A stretch of 64,000 nucleotides of DNA from Streptomyces cyanogenus (GCF_017526105.1 NZ_CP071839.1:1732501-1796500); one strand, 5' to 3'; numbered from the stretch's first letter, positions 40,901 to 49,673 are shown. A program made the numbers and translations. Notes: a model not told the origin generated them from the letters alone.

Positions 40901-42636
40901 CGGGCCGCGGTCAGCTCGGCGCGGGACTCGGCGGAGGCCGCCTCGCGCGCGTGCTCGGTGGCCTTGCGGGCGGCCTCGCGGGCCGCGTCCCAGGCGGCCA
41001 CGGCGGTCTTCTCGGCGTCGCTGGCGGCGAGCGCGGCACGTGCCGGGTCGGCGTCCGGGGCGCTGTCGTCCAGCCATCCCGCACGGACGGCCTCGGCGGT
41101 CTCCTGCTCCACCTCGGTGAGCCGCTGACGCAGGTGTCCGGCCTCGCTGCGGGCCCGCTGCGCCTCGGTGGCGGCGGCGGTGGAGTCCCGGTAGGCGGAG
41201 TCGCTGACCTCCTGGAGGGCTGCGGAGCGCTCCTCCTCCTCGTTGGCGAGGGCCTCGGCGCTCTCGGCGGCGGCGTGCAGGGCCCGTACGAGGTCCACGG
41301 CGGCCTTGGCGCGGGCGGCGAGCGCGGGCGCCGCGTCCCGTTCGGCCTCCTGGATGGCGGCGGACACGCGGGCCACGCGATCGGCGGCGGCACGGTGGCG
41401 CAGCACGACCTCGGCGGCCTGCCAGGCGGAGTGCAGGGTGCGGGCGTCGGCCAGCTCGCGCTTCTGCGCGGCAGCGGACTTCTCGGCGGCGGCCAGCGCC
41501 AGCGAGGCGTGCCGGTAGGCGAGTTCGGCGGCGATGAGGGCGCTGCGCTCGCGGGCGCCCTCGGAGTGCGTGACCGCGTACGCGGCGGCCGTCACCTGCT
41601 GGGCGAGGTCGGCGGCCCGGATCCGCTCCTGCACGGCCCGCGCGGACAGCCGCCGCGCCAGCGTGCGGGTGCGGCGCTCGGCGCCCGCGTGGACGTCACG
41701 CGCGCGTGCCCGCGCCTCGGCGGCCTCCACGATGCGGCCGAGCAGGTCGACGGAGCCGGCAGTGAAGTCCCGTTCGGCGATCAGCTCGGCGCGCCGGCCG
41801 AGCTTGTTGCCGAAGCCGCTGACGAGGTCGGCCAGGCCGTCGGTGTCGCGGGTGTCGGTGACCGCGCGCAGCAGCAGGTCGGTGAAGTCGGAGTCCTTCT
41901 TGACCGCGAAGAGGCCGGCCGCCTCGCCCTCGTCGGCGTTCATCTCGCGCTGGTAGCGGAAGAGTTCGGGGTCGAGGCCGAGGTCGCCGAGGTGCTCGGT
42001 CCAGCGCTCGTGGATCTCCTCCCAGTGCACCTCCAGGTGCGGGTACGCCTTGCCGGCCTCCATGAGGGCGTCGCGGAAGCCCTTCATGGTGCGGCGGCGG
42101 CCGTGCGCGCCGGAGGTGCCCTCGGCGGGCGGCCGTACGGCGGTGGACTCGGCGACGGGCAGGTTGTCCAGACTGAGGCCGGGGCCGGGCCGGAAGGAGT
42201 ACCAGGCCTCGGCGAACTTGCGCGGGTCGTTGGAGACCTGCCGCCCGCGCCACTCGCTGACCTTGCCGACGACCACGCACTCGCCGGTCTGCACGTGCTG
42301 CCACTCCAGGGCCACGTGACCGCAGTCGTCGGCGAGCAGGAACTTGCGCAGCACGCCCGAGCTGGCGCCGCCGAGGGTGTTGCGGTGGCCCGGCAGCATC
42401 ACCGAGAAGATCAGCTTGAGCAGGACGGACTTGCCGCCGCCGTTCTCCAGGAACAGCACGCCCGCGGGCGCGGGCCGGCGCGGCGGACCGGACGGCTCCT
42501 CCTCGAAGAACTCCGCCTGCGTGGGCGCCGGGTCGGGCACGGGCTCGCCGACTCCCCGCAGGTCCAGCACGGTGTCGGCGTAGCGCGCACCGGCGGGACC
42601 GATGGAGTAGAGGCGGACCCGGGACAGCTCGTACAT
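37993..42636 (-). CDS. SMC/MukB-like coiled-coil ATPase, 1547 aa
   Basis: A very large ATPase with the split head of SMC, MukB and Rad50 proteins. The Walker A motif is LENGGGKSVLLK (Lys69). The middle 1000 residues are Ala/Glu/Arg-rich heptad-like coiled coil interrupted near residues 650-800 by a less helical, hinge-like region. The C-terminal head has the ABC signature FSGGQLLTAA (about 1411) and Walker B TLFLDNPIG (Asp1449). The residue after the Walker B Asp is Asn1450, where the catalytic Glu is usual. It is the third gene of a three-gene minus-strand operon whose first two products look like kleisin- and KITE-type partners. Expected role: DNA loop extrusion, chromosome organisation or plasmid exclusion. 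No known symbol assigned. Confidence 0.85.
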   Translation of the reverse strand: MYELSRVRLYSIGPAGARYADTVLDLRGVGEPVPDPAPTQAEFFEEEPSGPPRRPAPAGVLFLENGGGKSVLLKLIFSVMLPGHRNTLGGASSGVLRKFLLADDCGHVALEWQHVQTGECVVVGKVSEWRGRQVSNDPRKFAEAWYSFRPGPGLSLDNLPVAESTAVRPPAEGTSGAHGRRRTMKGFRDALMEAGKAYPHLEVHWEEIHERWTEHLGDLGLDPELFRYQREMNADEGEAAGLFAVKKDSDFTDLLLRAVTDTRDTDGLADLVSGFGNKLGRRAELIAERDFTAGSVDLLGRIVEAAEARARARDVHAGAERRTRTLARRLSARAVQERIRAADLAQQVTAAAYAVTHSEGARERSALIAAELAYRHASLALAAAEKSAAAQKRELADARTLHSAWQAAEVVLRHRAAADRVARVSAAIQEAERDAAPALAARAKAAVDLVRALHAAAESAEALANEEEERSAALQEVSDSAYRDSTAAATEAQRARSEAGHLRQRLTEVEQETAEAVRAGWLDDSAPDADPARAALAASDAEKTAVAAWDAAREAARKATEHAREAASAESRAELTAARAADAATAAERAHEAERRLAESLAAEERLAELLSLPGAPGTARVPAPRTEAADGTRAPAGGSAQGGALTPEELDRFADELRELLDDAVSTAERHLFDLRTAAADDARILGALGDGGLLPPGPDVLATVEFLGEHGIPALPGWRYLAQAVDPADHARVLAARPELVDGVIITDPDTHARAREALGDAALLPRSAVAVGTAAALLAPPPAAGTAADVFLVPPNPAMHDEHAADEERRALRARATERDEEIRALAARLGKDRELAARLASWRTGCPAGRLTELARAAEEARAFAEETEAELAEARTVRVEADETAAEAAGIRDERQEAAQKARRAADALAGLAFRLRERAGWQVKLRELADEAAESEARAQACLERARAADEDRRAAQRAADDARRTARALRAERSEIAGAPDDVPVADDDAPKASLPALREAYRAASQVYEKVGVGADLRAEQARAESDESAARAELDRLSNKVRTRAEQLLQSPDGSDGPSRQAAAARAEELVQLLETRMSTASEQLGRLRGEAERLAPEDGAAHTELPEELLPRDAEHAQALLRTATAELAARTEALAEAREAHAELLDAHRAAEDAAGGFDEIAAMLRDLLREHTAEEEQEEPEPYPGTLEEARHSAAEARRSLRGCAADLSAAEAAVREASDVLVRHANSTRYEQVRTPARQQIRELPASALPEHAQKWADAFAPRLRVLTDELAQLERNRDSIVDRLRGLVESALATLRSAQRLSRLPEGLGEWSGQEFLRIRFEEPDQATLTERLGEVIDEATRAAVKKNSDLRRDGMSLLLRGVAAALQPKGVAVEILKPDAVLRAERVPVGQMGDVFSGGQLLTAAIALYCTMAALRSNDRGRDKHRHAGTLFLDNPIGRANATYLLELQRAVSDALGVQLLYTTGLFDTTALAEFPLVIRLRNDADLRAGLKYIRVEEHLRPGLPQQPQAGETVHSEITATRMYKKPAPSAP

Positions 42637-42707
42637 GGCGGACTCTCGTAAGTCTGATGAAAGGTGCGGTGGTTCAGGGGTTGCTGGAGCTACGGGAGCT
42701 CCAGGCG

Positions 42708-43586
42708 TCAGGAGTGGAACGGCAGTCCCGCGTCGGCCACCAGGTCCAGGTCGTCGGTGTCCTCGGCGGGCAGCAGGGTGGCGGTGCCGTCGGTGACCGG
42801 GACGACGCCCAGTTCCAGCAGCTCGGCCAGGGCGGCGCTGCCGGCCATGTCGCGGACCTGGAGCTGGTAGCGGGCGGTGGTGCGGTACGTGCCGCCGTTG
42901 TCGTCGCCGGTGCGCTGCAGGAAACCGGAGTCGGTGAGGAAGGCCAGGGCCTTCGCGACGATGCCGGTGGTGGAGGCGGACGGCCTGCGGGCGTCCTTGG
43001 TGGCGCCGGTGGCGCTGCGTCTGGCCCAGATCCGCCAGGCGGCCTCCAGGCCGGGCGCGTCGCTCGCCGGGTCGGTGTTCTCGCCCTGCTCCTCGGCGCG
43101 CTCCTCCAGGCGGCGGCAGGCCTGCCGCACGAAGGCGTCGACGCCGTTGACGGTGACCCGGCCGATGTAGGAGTCGTCGGCCAGGTCCTCGGGGCGTGGG
43201 AACGCGAGCGCGGCGACCGCGAGATGGGCGAGTCCGTGCAGGAAGCGGTCGGCGGAGTCGGCGGCGGTGCGACGCGCGTAGTCCCCCATGCGGACGGCGA
43301 AGACCGAGTCCTCGGCGGCGGTCACGGCCATGCCCGCGCGCGGGGACACCTCCAGCACGACGAGTCCGAGGCCGGCGGCGACGGCGTCCGCGAGCCGGGC
43401 GAACGCCGGGTCCTCACGGTAGCGGCGCAGCAGTTCGGTGTACTCCTGGTCGCGCGCGGGCGCCAGCTTGGGCTGTAGTCCGAAGGCGACGAGCCGCGCC
43501 GCGTCGGCGGCGTCGGCGGGGGTGACGGCGGAGCCCGCCGGCGCGGCGGCAGGCTCGGGTTCACTCCGGTCGACGTGCTCGGTCAC
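42708..43586 (-). CDS. MukE/JetB-like partner of the SMC-like ATPase (putative)
   Basis: A 292-residue soluble protein without recognisable catalytic motifs. The region about 30-150 (LLRRYREDPAFARLADAVAA, SVFAVRMGDYARR) and a winged-helix-like segment near 215-250 (STTGIVAKALAFLTDSGFLQ, then YRTTARYQLQVRDMAG) resemble the tandem winged-helix layout of MukE, MksE and JetB KITE proteins. The acidic C-terminus ends DTDDLDLVADAGLPFHS. It lies 31 bp after the kleisin-like gene and 71 bp before the SMC-like gene. The assignment rests on gene order, size and fold impression, not on a motif, and should be tested by profile search. Confidence 0.6.
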   Translation of the reverse strand: MTEHVDRSEPEPAAAPAGSAVTPADAADAARLVAFGLQPKLAPARDQEYTELLRRYREDPAFARLADAVAAGLGLVVLEVSPRAGMAVTAAEDSVFAVRMGDYARRTAADSADRFLHGLAHLAVAALAFPRPEDLADDSYIGRVTVNGVDAFVRQACRRLEERAEEQGENTDPASDAPGLEAAWRIWARRSATGATKDARRPSASTTGIVAKALAFLTDSGFLQRTGDDNGGTYRTTARYQLQVRDMAGSAALAELLELGVVPVTDGTATLLPAEDTDDLDLVADAGLPFHS

Positions 43587-43617
43587 GGGTTGGGCTCCTT
43601 GTCGTGCTGTGGTCCAC

Positions 43618-45177
43618 TCATGCTGCTTCCGTCCGGTCCGCGGCCATACCGGCCGCGTCCAGCAGGGCGGTCCCCACGATCAGGTCCGCTCCGCCGAACT
43701 CGGGATCGTCCAGCTCGGTGCCGTCGTCCACGGCGAACAGCAGCTTCTCCTCGCCCTGCCGGTAGGCGGTGCCGACGGCCGGGCTGGCCGCGTGGACCGC
43801 CAGCAGCGCCACCAGGTACGCCAGGTCCGGGTCGCCGGTCCGCCGGGCCTCGGCGAGCAGCCCGGACAGTCTGCGCGGGGCGTCCGCCGGCAGGTCCAGC
43901 AGCTCCGTCGCGGCGGCCAGCTGCTCCTCGCTGAACCGGCTGTCGTCCGGTGTCGCGATGAGGTCGGGTTCGGGCATCTCGGCGCCCAGGTGCTCCCGCT
44001 CCACGGGCGGGGTCAGCAGTATGTCGACGAGGTCCCCGACCCGCACGGACACCGGTGTGCGCAGTCCCGTGCCGCGCGCGAAGAAGGCGTCCGTGACCCG
44101 GATCGCCCGCTCCAGGGGCAGCGGCAGGACGGGGGCGACGAGATGGCCGTAGAGGTCTATCCCGGACGTCGTCGCCGGCGCGGCGAAGGCCTGCCGGTCC
44201 TGTTCGGCGCGGAACAGCGGGCCCGCCTCCAGCAGGCGGGACTGGAGCTGGGTGTGACGCCGGATGCAGTCCTTGACGATGTCGACCAGTTCGGCGGCGC
44301 GGCGTTTGTGCTCGGGCTCCTCCGTCTCGTCGCGGGCCCTGCGGATGTTGGTGAGGATGGCGTTCTCGTGGCGGTAGCGCTCGGCGACGTGGTCCAGGGC
44401 CTCGGCGATCATGTCGGGCACGGCGTTGAGCCAGTCGACCGCGCGGACGTTGCGCCGGGTGGCGTCCAGGGCCCGGCGGAGCGTCTCCGAGTACTGAACC
44501 GTGCGGTAGCGGGCCTGCTCGGCGGCGAGCTGGGCGTCGGCGAGCCGGCCGCGGTTGATCAGCACCTCCAGCTTGACCTCGGCGGCGATCTGGGCGCTGG
44601 TGACGTCGGTGTCGAGGGCGCCGACCAGGACGTTGACCGCCTCGTCGGTCGTGCGCAGGTACACCGTGCCGCCGGGGCCGGGGACCTCCTCGATCAGCTT
44701 GAAGTCGTAGTCACGGCGGACGTACGTGCCGTCCGAGGCGAAGGTGCCGTAGACCGCGCGGAAGCCACGGTCCACGCTGCCGACGTTGATCAGGTTCTCC
44801 AGGACCCAGCGGGCCACCCGCTCGTGCTCGGCGGTGGGCCGGTGCGGGGCCTGGGCGGCGATGCGCGGGATCAGCCGGGCCACGATCTGCTCGTGGTCGG
44901 CGCCGGTGTCGAAGTCCATGTTCAGCGTGACCAGGTCGATGGCGGCCAGCGCCACCTCGGCCATCCCGTACACCGAGTACTCACCGGCCAGGTTGGCCTT
45001 GCGCGCGTCCAGGTCATGCAGGGGCGCGGTGCAGGCGAGCGCGCGCAGCCGACGCGCCAGCCCCTCGTCGGCGGCCGGACCCGGAGCCGGGCGCGGCCCC
45101 GCGCTGAGCTGGGGCGGAACACGGTCCGTCGATGCAGGCGAAGTCACGGTGCACAGACTAGGTCCTGGGTCTGACAT
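43618..45177 (-). CDS. MukF/JetA-like (kleisin-type) partner of the SMC-like ATPase (putative)
   Basis: A protein of about 519 residues. After a disordered Pro-rich leader it is mostly helical: EYSVYGMAEVALAAIDLVTL, then RVARWVLENLINVGSVDRGF, a beta segment YLRTTDEAVNVLVGALDTD, and long helices at EVLINRGRLADAQLAAEQAR and ILTNIRRARDETEEPEHKRR. Size, first position in the operon and helical content match MksF/JetA kleisin-like proteins. ATG 45177 is chosen; GTG 45147 is an alternative and neither has a clear SD. It lies 39 bp after the stop of the GntR gene on the same strand, so some read-through from that gene is possible. Confidence 0.6.
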   Translation of the reverse strand: MSDPGPSLCTVTSPASTDRVPPQLSAGPRPAPGPAADEGLARRLRALACTAPLHDLDARKANLAGEYSVYGMAEVALAAIDLVTLNMDFDTGADHEQIVARLIPRIAAQAPHRPTAEHERVARWVLENLINVGSVDRGFRAVYGTFASDGTYVRRDYDFKLIEEVPGPGGTVYLRTTDEAVNVLVGALDTDVTSAQIAAEVKLEVLINRGRLADAQLAAEQARYRTVQYSETLRRALDATRRNVRAVDWLNAVPDMIAEALDHVAERYRHENAILTNIRRARDETEEPEHKRRAAELVDIVKDCIRRHTQLQSRLLEAGPLFRAEQDRQAFAAPATTSGIDLYGHLVAPVLPLPLERAIRVTDAFFARGTGLRTPVSVRVGDLVDILLTPPVEREHLGAEMPEPDLIATPDDSRFSEEQLAAATELLDLPADAPRRLSGLLAEARRTGDPDLAYLVALLAVHAASPAVGTAYRQGEEKLLFAVDDGTELDDPEFGGADLIVGTALLDAAGMAADRTEAA

Positions 45178-45216
45178 CGGCCCAAACGGCTCAGAAGCGA
45201 CGGCCGTCACACAAGC

Positions 45217-45924
45217 TCAAGAGGTGCCAGCCGCATCCTCTCCGACCCGGCGCCGGTACACCTCGACGACCCGTTCCAGGGAGTCCGCGAGGTACGTCTC
45301 CAGCAGCCGTTCCGCGCCGCGCCGGTCCCCGGCCTGCAGGGCCTGCAGGATCCGGGCGTTTCGGGCGAGGTACGGCTCGTGCAGGCGGCGCGGGTGGTCG
45401 ACGACGTGAAAGGCGAGGCGGAGTTCGGCGAAGACGCTGCGCATCAGTTCGTCGGTGCGTTCGCTGCCGGCCAGGGCGACGAGTTCCCGGTGGAAGTGGA
45501 TGTTGGCGGTACCCAGCTCTTTCCAGTCGTTCTCCGCGGCCGCCGTCCGCCCCTCCTCGACCGCCGCGATCAGCCCGCCCAGCCGGTACGGGGGTGGGCC
45601 GAGCCCGCGCACGACGGCGCACTCGACCAGGGAGCGCGTGCGGTAGATGTCCTCCACGTCCTCGACGGTCAGGACTCGTACGAAGACCCCGCGGTTGAGC
45701 TCGTGGATCAGCAGGCGCTCGTGGGTGAGCAGCCGGAACGCCTCGCGCAGGGTGTTGCGGGAGACGCCGAGCGCCCCGCCGATGCTGTCCTCCGACAGCC
45801 GGGTGCCGGGCGGGAAGTAGCCCTCGGCGATGCGGCTTCTGAGGACGTCCGCCACCCGCTCCGCGGTGCTGGTACGGCCCAGGAGGACACGGTCGCCGGC
45901 CAGTCCCGTCAGCTGCTCTGCCAT
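45217..45924 (-). CDS. GntR-family regulator (FadR/FCD subfamily)
   Basis: A 235-residue regulator. The N-terminal winged helix-turn-helix (about 18-85) has TAERVADVLRSRIAEGYFPP, then GTRLSEDSIGGALGVSRNTL. The C-terminal all-helical FCD ligand domain has DIYRTRSLVECAVVRG, FHRELVALAGSERTDELM and ILQALQAGDRRGAERLLETY. FCD regulators usually sense carboxylates and bind short palindromes. It is divergent from the MFS gene that opens the 5-oxoproline block, and a 19-bp palindrome lies between them, so it is the likely regulator of that block and of itself. Confidence 0.93.
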   Translation of the reverse strand: MAEQLTGLAGDRVLLGRTSTAERVADVLRSRIAEGYFPPGTRLSEDSIGGALGVSRNTLREAFRLLTHERLLIHELNRGVFVRVLTVEDVEDIYRTRSLVECAVVRGLGPPPYRLGGLIAAVEEGRTAAAENDWKELGTANIHFHRELVALAGSERTDELMRSVFAELRLAFHVVDHPRRLHEPYLARNARILQALQAGDRRGAERLLETYLADSLERVVEVYRRRVGEDAAGTS

Positions 45925-45972
45925 GCCCGGAATTCAATCGCAGACCCCAGAACGAAACAACGCGGGTATTGA

Positions 45973-45991
45973 AGGATCGTTGAACGATCCT
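45973..45991. promoter_or_regulatory. Palindromic operator candidate for the GntR regulator
   Basis: AGGATCGTTGAACGATCCT is a perfect 19-bp inverted repeat (9-bp arms about one G) in the 127-bp region between the divergent GntR and MFS genes, 61 bp before the MFS start. Length and position suit an FCD-type GntR dimer. Confidence 0.65.
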
Positions 45992-46051
45992 CTACGGTGC
46001 TCCGCACGGCTCACTTCCCAGCACCCTCCGTCCCCCTACTGCGAGGTGCCC

Positions 46052-47380
46052 ATGAGCACGACTCCACCGCCCCGTTCCCCCTCCGCCGCCTCCACCGGCG
46101 CACTGCCCGTGCGGGCCGGACACACCGACGACGACGGCGCGTTCGGCTGGCTGCGCGCCCTCGGCCCGCGTGGCCGGCGCGCCTTCGCCGGCGCCTTCGG
46201 CGGCTATGCCCTGGATTCCTACGACTACTTCACCCTGCCGCTGAGCATGGTGGCGCTCGCGGCGTACTTCGGTCTCGATAGCGGCCAGACCGGCCTGTTC
46301 ACCACGGTCACGCTGGTGACCTCGGCGGTCGGCGGCGCCGCGGCGGGCGTGCTCGCGGACCGGGTGGGCCGGGTCCGCGCCCTGATGGTCACGGTGATCA
46401 CGTACGCCGTCTTCACCGTCGCCTGCGGCTTCGCGCCCACCTACGAGACCCTGCTGGCCTTCCGCGCCCTCCAGGGCCTCGGCTTCGGCGGCGAGTGGGC
46501 CGTCGGCGCGATCCTCGTCGCCGAGTACGCGAGCGCGCGCCACCGGGGCCGCACGCTCGGCGCGATCCAGAGTTCCTGGGCGGTCGGCTGGGGACTGGCG
46601 GCGGCCGTCTACACGCTGGTCTTCTCCCTCGCCGGCGACGACCTGGCCTGGCGGGTGATGTTCTGGACCGGCGCGCTGCCGGCGCTGCTCGTGGTGTGGC
46701 TGCGCCGCGGGGTGCACGACGCGCCCACGGCGACGGCGACCCGGGAACAGGATGCGCGGCGCGGCTCGTTCGCGGAGATCTTCCGGCCCGGCCGGGACGG
46801 CGCCCCGGGCCTGCTGCGCACCACGGTCTTCGCGAGTCTGCTGTCCACCGGTGTGCAGGGCGGCTACTACACGCTGGCGACCTGGGTGCCGACGTACCTG
46901 AAGTCGGAGCGCGGTCTGTCGGTCGTCGGCACCGGCGGCTATCTGACCTTCCTGATCTCCGGCGCCTTCCTCGGCTACCTGACCGGCGGTCAGCTCACCG
47001 ACCGGCTCGGCCGGCGGAACAACATCTGGCTGTTCGCTCTGCTGTCGGCCCTGTGCATCCTGGTGTACGCGAACATCCCGCACGGCGCGGACACCCTGCT
47101 GCTGGTGCTCGGTTTCCCGCTCGGCTTCTGCATGTCGGCCATCTTCAGCGGCTTCGGCTCCTACCTGAGCGAGCTGTACCCGACGGCGGTGCGCGGCACC
47201 GGGCAGGGCTTCACGTACAACACGGGCCGGGCGGTGGGCGCGGTGTTCCCGACCCTGGTGGGCTTCCTCGCGGACAGCTGGGGCGTGGGCGGCGCGCTGG
47301 TCTTCGGCGCGGTCGGCTACGGCCTCGCGGCGCTGGCGCTGCTCGGGCTGCCCGAGACCCGCGGGAAGGAGCTGGCGTGA
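46052..47380 (+). CDS. MFS transporter, carboxylate/5-oxoproline-type (putative)
   Basis: A 442-residue major facilitator with twelve predicted helices. The loop 2-3 motif is [12 protein letters not shown] and the repeat-2 counterpart is [36 protein letters not shown] is typical of the sugar/metabolite:proton symporter group. Start at ATG 46052 with GCGAGGTG upstream. Its stop overlaps the start of the DUF1445 gene. Its co-location with D-glutamate cyclase-like and pxpABC genes suggests uptake of 5-oxoproline, glutamate or a related carboxylate; substrate is inferred from context only. Confidence 0.88.
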   Translation: MSTTPPPRSPSAASTGALPVRAGHTDDDGAFGWLRALGPRGRRAFAGAFGGYALDSYDYFTLPLSMVALAAYFGLDSGQTGLFTTVTLVTSAVGGAAAGVLADRVGRVRALMVTVITYAVFTVACGFAPTYETLLAFRALQGLGFGGEWAVGAILVAEYASARHRGRTLGAIQSSWAVGWGLAAAVYTLVFSLAGDDLAWRVMFWTGALPALLVVWLRRGVHDAPTATATREQDARRGSFAEIFRPGRDGAPGLLRTTVFASLLSTGVQGGYYTLATWVPTYLKSERGLSVVGTGGYLTFLISGAFLGYLTGGQLTDRLGRRNNIWLFALLSALCILVYANIPHGADTLLLVLGFPLGFCMSAIFSGFGSYLSELYPTAVRGTGQGFTYNTGRAVGAVFPTLVGFLADSWGVGGALVFGAVGYGLAALALLGLPETRGKELA

Positions 47381-48216
47381 CGCGGGTGAACCGTACCGAG
47401 GACCGTGCCGTCATCACGGTCGATGCGCACGCGCGCGCGTGGAGCCCGAAAACCGCGCGGGCCCGCTTCCGCGACGGCCTGGCCGGACCGACCGCCGGAG
47501 TCGCGGCGGGGCACACGCAGGCCAACCTGATCGCGGTGCCCGCCGACTGGGCCTACGACATGCTGCTGTTCTGCCAGCGCAACCCCAGGCCCTGCCCGGT
47601 GCTCGACGTCACCGACGCCGGCTCTGCGGCGACCGTCCTCGCCGAGGGTGCCGATCTGCGCACCGATCTGCCGCGCTACCGGGTGTGGCAGGACGGCGAG
47701 CTGGTGGACGAGCCCACGGACGTGCGCGCGTACTGGCGCGACGACCTGGTGTCGTTCCTGCTCGGCTGCAGCTTCACCTTCGAGTGGGCGCTGGCCCGGG
47801 CGGGCGTGCCGATCCGGCACGTCGAGCAGGGCCGGAACGTGCCGATGTACGTGACCGGCCGGGAGTGCCGGCCGGCGGGCAGGCTGCGCGGGCCGATGGT
47901 GGTGTCCATGCGGCCGGTGCCGCCCGAGCATCTGGGCACCGCCATCCGGGAGAGCAGCCTGCTGCCGGCCGTGCACGGCGGCCCGGTTCACTGCGGGGAT
48001 CCCGCGGGCCTCGGCATCGGGGATCTCGGCCGGCCCGACTTCGGCGAACCCGTGACCTTCGCCGACGGTGACATCCCGGTGTTCTGGGCCTGCGGAGTGA
48101 CCCCGCAGGCGGCCGTGATGGCCTCCCGGCCGCCGTTCGCGATCACGCACGCCCCGGGCCGGATGTTCCTGACCGACGCCCGCGACGAGCAGTACCGGCT
48201 GGCCGGCATCGACTGA
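47377..48216 (+). CDS. DUF1445 protein (putative D-glutamate cyclase/hydro-lyase)
   Basis: A 279-residue member of the family annotated as putative hydro-lyase or D-glutamate cyclase. It shows [20 protein letters not shown], then [38 protein letters not shown] and [20 protein letters not shown], the conserved core of the family. The mammalian relative converts D-glutamate to 5-oxo-D-proline. The GTG at 47377 overlaps the MFS stop (GTGA). It is followed 75 bp later by pxpABC, whose product opens 5-oxoproline to glutamate, so the four genes probably handle the same ring-open/ring-closed glutamate pool. Confidence 0.88.
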   Translation: MTRVNRTEDRAVITVDAHARAWSPKTARARFRDGLAGPTAGVAAGHTQANLIAVPADWAYDMLLFCQRNPRPCPVLDVTDAGSAATVLAEGADLRTDLPRYRVWQDGELVDEPTDVRAYWRDDLVSFLLGCSFTFEWALARAGVPIRHVEQGRNVPMYVTGRECRPAGRLRGPMVVSMRPVPPEHLGTAIRESSLLPAVHGGPVHCGDPAGLGIGDLGRPDFGEPVTFADGDIPVFWACGVTPQAAVMASRPPFAITHAPGRMFLTDARDEQYRLAGID

Positions 48217-48291
48217 GGCCGGTCGTAGCAGCAGCCGCGTACGAGGCCCCGTACGACAAACCCGCACGAGAACCGGAGACACGAGAACACC

Positions 48292-49059
48292 ATGACCGCG
48301 ATCACCGCGATCGATCTGAACGCCGACCTCGGCGAGGGCTTCGGCCGCTGGCGGCTGACCGACGACGAACAGCTGCTGTCCGTCGTCACCAGCGCCAACG
48401 TGGCCTGCGGCTTCCATGCCGGGGACGCGGCCACCATGCGCCGGGTGTGCGAACAGGCGGCCGAGCGCGGGGTCACGATCGGCGCGCAGGTCTCCTACCG
48501 GGACCTGGCCGGTTTCGGGCGGCGCACGATGGAGGTGCCGCCCGCCGAGCTGGCGGCCGAAGTGGCCTACCAGATCGGCGCCTTGGAAGTGTTCGCCCGG
48601 GCGGCAGGGGCGCGCGTCGCGTACGTCAAGCCGCACGGCGCGCTCTACAACCGGGTCGTGCACGACGAGGAGCAGGCCCGGGCGGTGATCGACGGCGTGC
48701 GGCTGGCGGACGCCTCGCTGCCGGTGCTGGGCCTGCCCGGCTCGCGGCTGCTGGCGCTGGCCGCCGAGGCGGGGCTGCCGGCGGTCACGGAGGCGTTCGC
48801 GGACCGCGCGTACACCGACGAGGGCACGCTGGTGCCGCGCGGCCGGGACGGGGCCGTGGTGACCGACCCGGACGCCGTCGTGGAGCGCTCGGTTAGCCTC
48901 GCGCGCTCCGGCGCGGTGATCGCCCACTCCGGCGCACGGATCCGCGTGCGGGCCAGGTCGCTGTGCCTGCACGGCGACACGCCCGGCGCGGTCGGCCTGG
49001 CCCGCCGGGTGCGCGAGCGGCTGGTGGCCGCGGGGGTGCGGCTGGAGGCGTTCGCGTGA
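48292..49059 (+). CDS. pxpA: 5-oxoprolinase subunit PxpA (LamB/YcsF family)
   Basis: A 255-residue LamB/YcsF protein, one of three subunits of the bacterial ATP-dependent 5-oxoprolinase that opens 5-oxoproline to L-glutamate. The N-terminal signature is IDLNADLGEGFGRWRL. Further motifs are ANVACGFHAGD, GAQVSYRDLAGFGRR, YVKPHGALYN and the C-terminal LCLHGDTPGAV. Length is normal for the family. ATG 48292 is preceded by CCGGAGACACG. Its stop overlaps the pxpB GTG. Confidence 0.95.
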   Translation: MTAITAIDLNADLGEGFGRWRLTDDEQLLSVVTSANVACGFHAGDAATMRRVCEQAAERGVTIGAQVSYRDLAGFGRRTMEVPPAELAAEVAYQIGALEVFARAAGARVAYVKPHGALYNRVVHDEEQARAVIDGVRLADASLPVLGLPGSRLLALAAEAGLPAVTEAFADRAYTDEGTLVPRGRDGAVVTDPDAVVERSVSLARSGAVIAHSGARIRVRARSLCLHGDTPGAVGLARRVRERLVAAGVRLEAFA

Positions 49060-49673
49060 GGGCGCTTCCCGTCGGCGACGACGCGCTGCTCGTCGAGGTG
49101 ACCTCCGGGGAGGAGGCGCAGGCCCTGCACGCGGAGCTGCTGCGGCTCCGCGCGGAGGGCACGCTGCGGGTCCGCGAGATCGTCCCGGCGGCCCGCACGG
49201 TCCTGCTCGACGGGCTGGCCGACCCGGCCCGCTGGGCGGCGGAACTGACCACCGCGCGGGTACCGGCCGTGCCCGCACGCGCGCGCGAGCTGATCGAACT
49301 GCCCGTGCGCTACGACGGCCCGGACCTTGCGGCGGTCGCCGAGCGCTGGGGGCTGACCGCGCGGGAGGCCGCCCGCGTCCACGCCGGCACCGAGTTCACG
49401 GTGGCGTTCTGCGGCTTCGCCCCCGGCTTCGGCTATCTCACCGGTCTCCCGGACCGCTACCACGTCCCGCGCCACGCCACTCCGCGCACGTCCGTTCCGG
49501 CCGGTGCCGTTGCGCTGGCCGGGCCGTACACGGGCGTGTACCCGCGTTCCTCACCGGGCGGCTGGCAGCTGATCGGCACGACGGACGCGGTGCTGTGGGA
49601 CCACACGCGCGTGCCGGCCGCGCTGCTGACCCCGGGGACGCGCGTGCGGTTCGTACCAGTGGGGGACGCATGA
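49056..49673 (+). CDS. pxpB: 5-oxoprolinase subunit PxpB (KipI family)
   Basis: A 205-residue KipI-type subunit. Recognisable segments are LPVGDDALLVEVTSGEEAQA at the start, ELPVRYDGPDLAAVAERWGL in the middle, VAFCGFAPGFGYLTGLPDRY, and PRSSPGGWQLIGTTDAVLWD. It acts with PxpA and PxpC. GTG 49056 overlaps the pxpA stop and its own stop overlaps the pxpC ATG, so the three are translationally coupled. Bacillus KipI is also a kinase inhibitor, but in a pxpABC context the 5-oxoprolinase role is the better call. Confidence 0.95.
   Translation: MRALPVGDDALLVEVTSGEEAQALHAELLRLRAEGTLRVREIVPAARTVLLDGLADPARWAAELTTARVPAVPARARELIELPVRYDGPDLAAVAERWGLTAREAARVHAGTEFTVAFCGFAPGFGYLTGLPDRYHVPRHATPRTSVPAGAVALAGPYTGVYPRSSPGGWQLIGTTDAVLWDHTRVPAALLTPGTRVRFVPVGDA

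Noticed and set aside
38047..42651. 1534-residue open frame on the plus strand
   Set aside because: It is the exact antisense of the SMC-like ATPase gene. Sequence is Gly/Val/Leu-rich and lacks any domain; the minus-strand frame has Walker A, signature and Walker B motifs.
37993..45177. Calling the SMC operon a Wadjet (JetABCD) defence system
   Set aside because: No JetD gene is adjacent on either side, and the Walker B differs from typical JetC. Only the looser statement of a MukBEF/JetABC-like operon is supported.
45178..45210. Upstream start at 45210 for the kleisin-like gene
   Set aside because: It has no SD and would leave the gene starting only 6 bp from the preceding gene's stop; later ATG 45177 or GTG 45147 are at least as likely.
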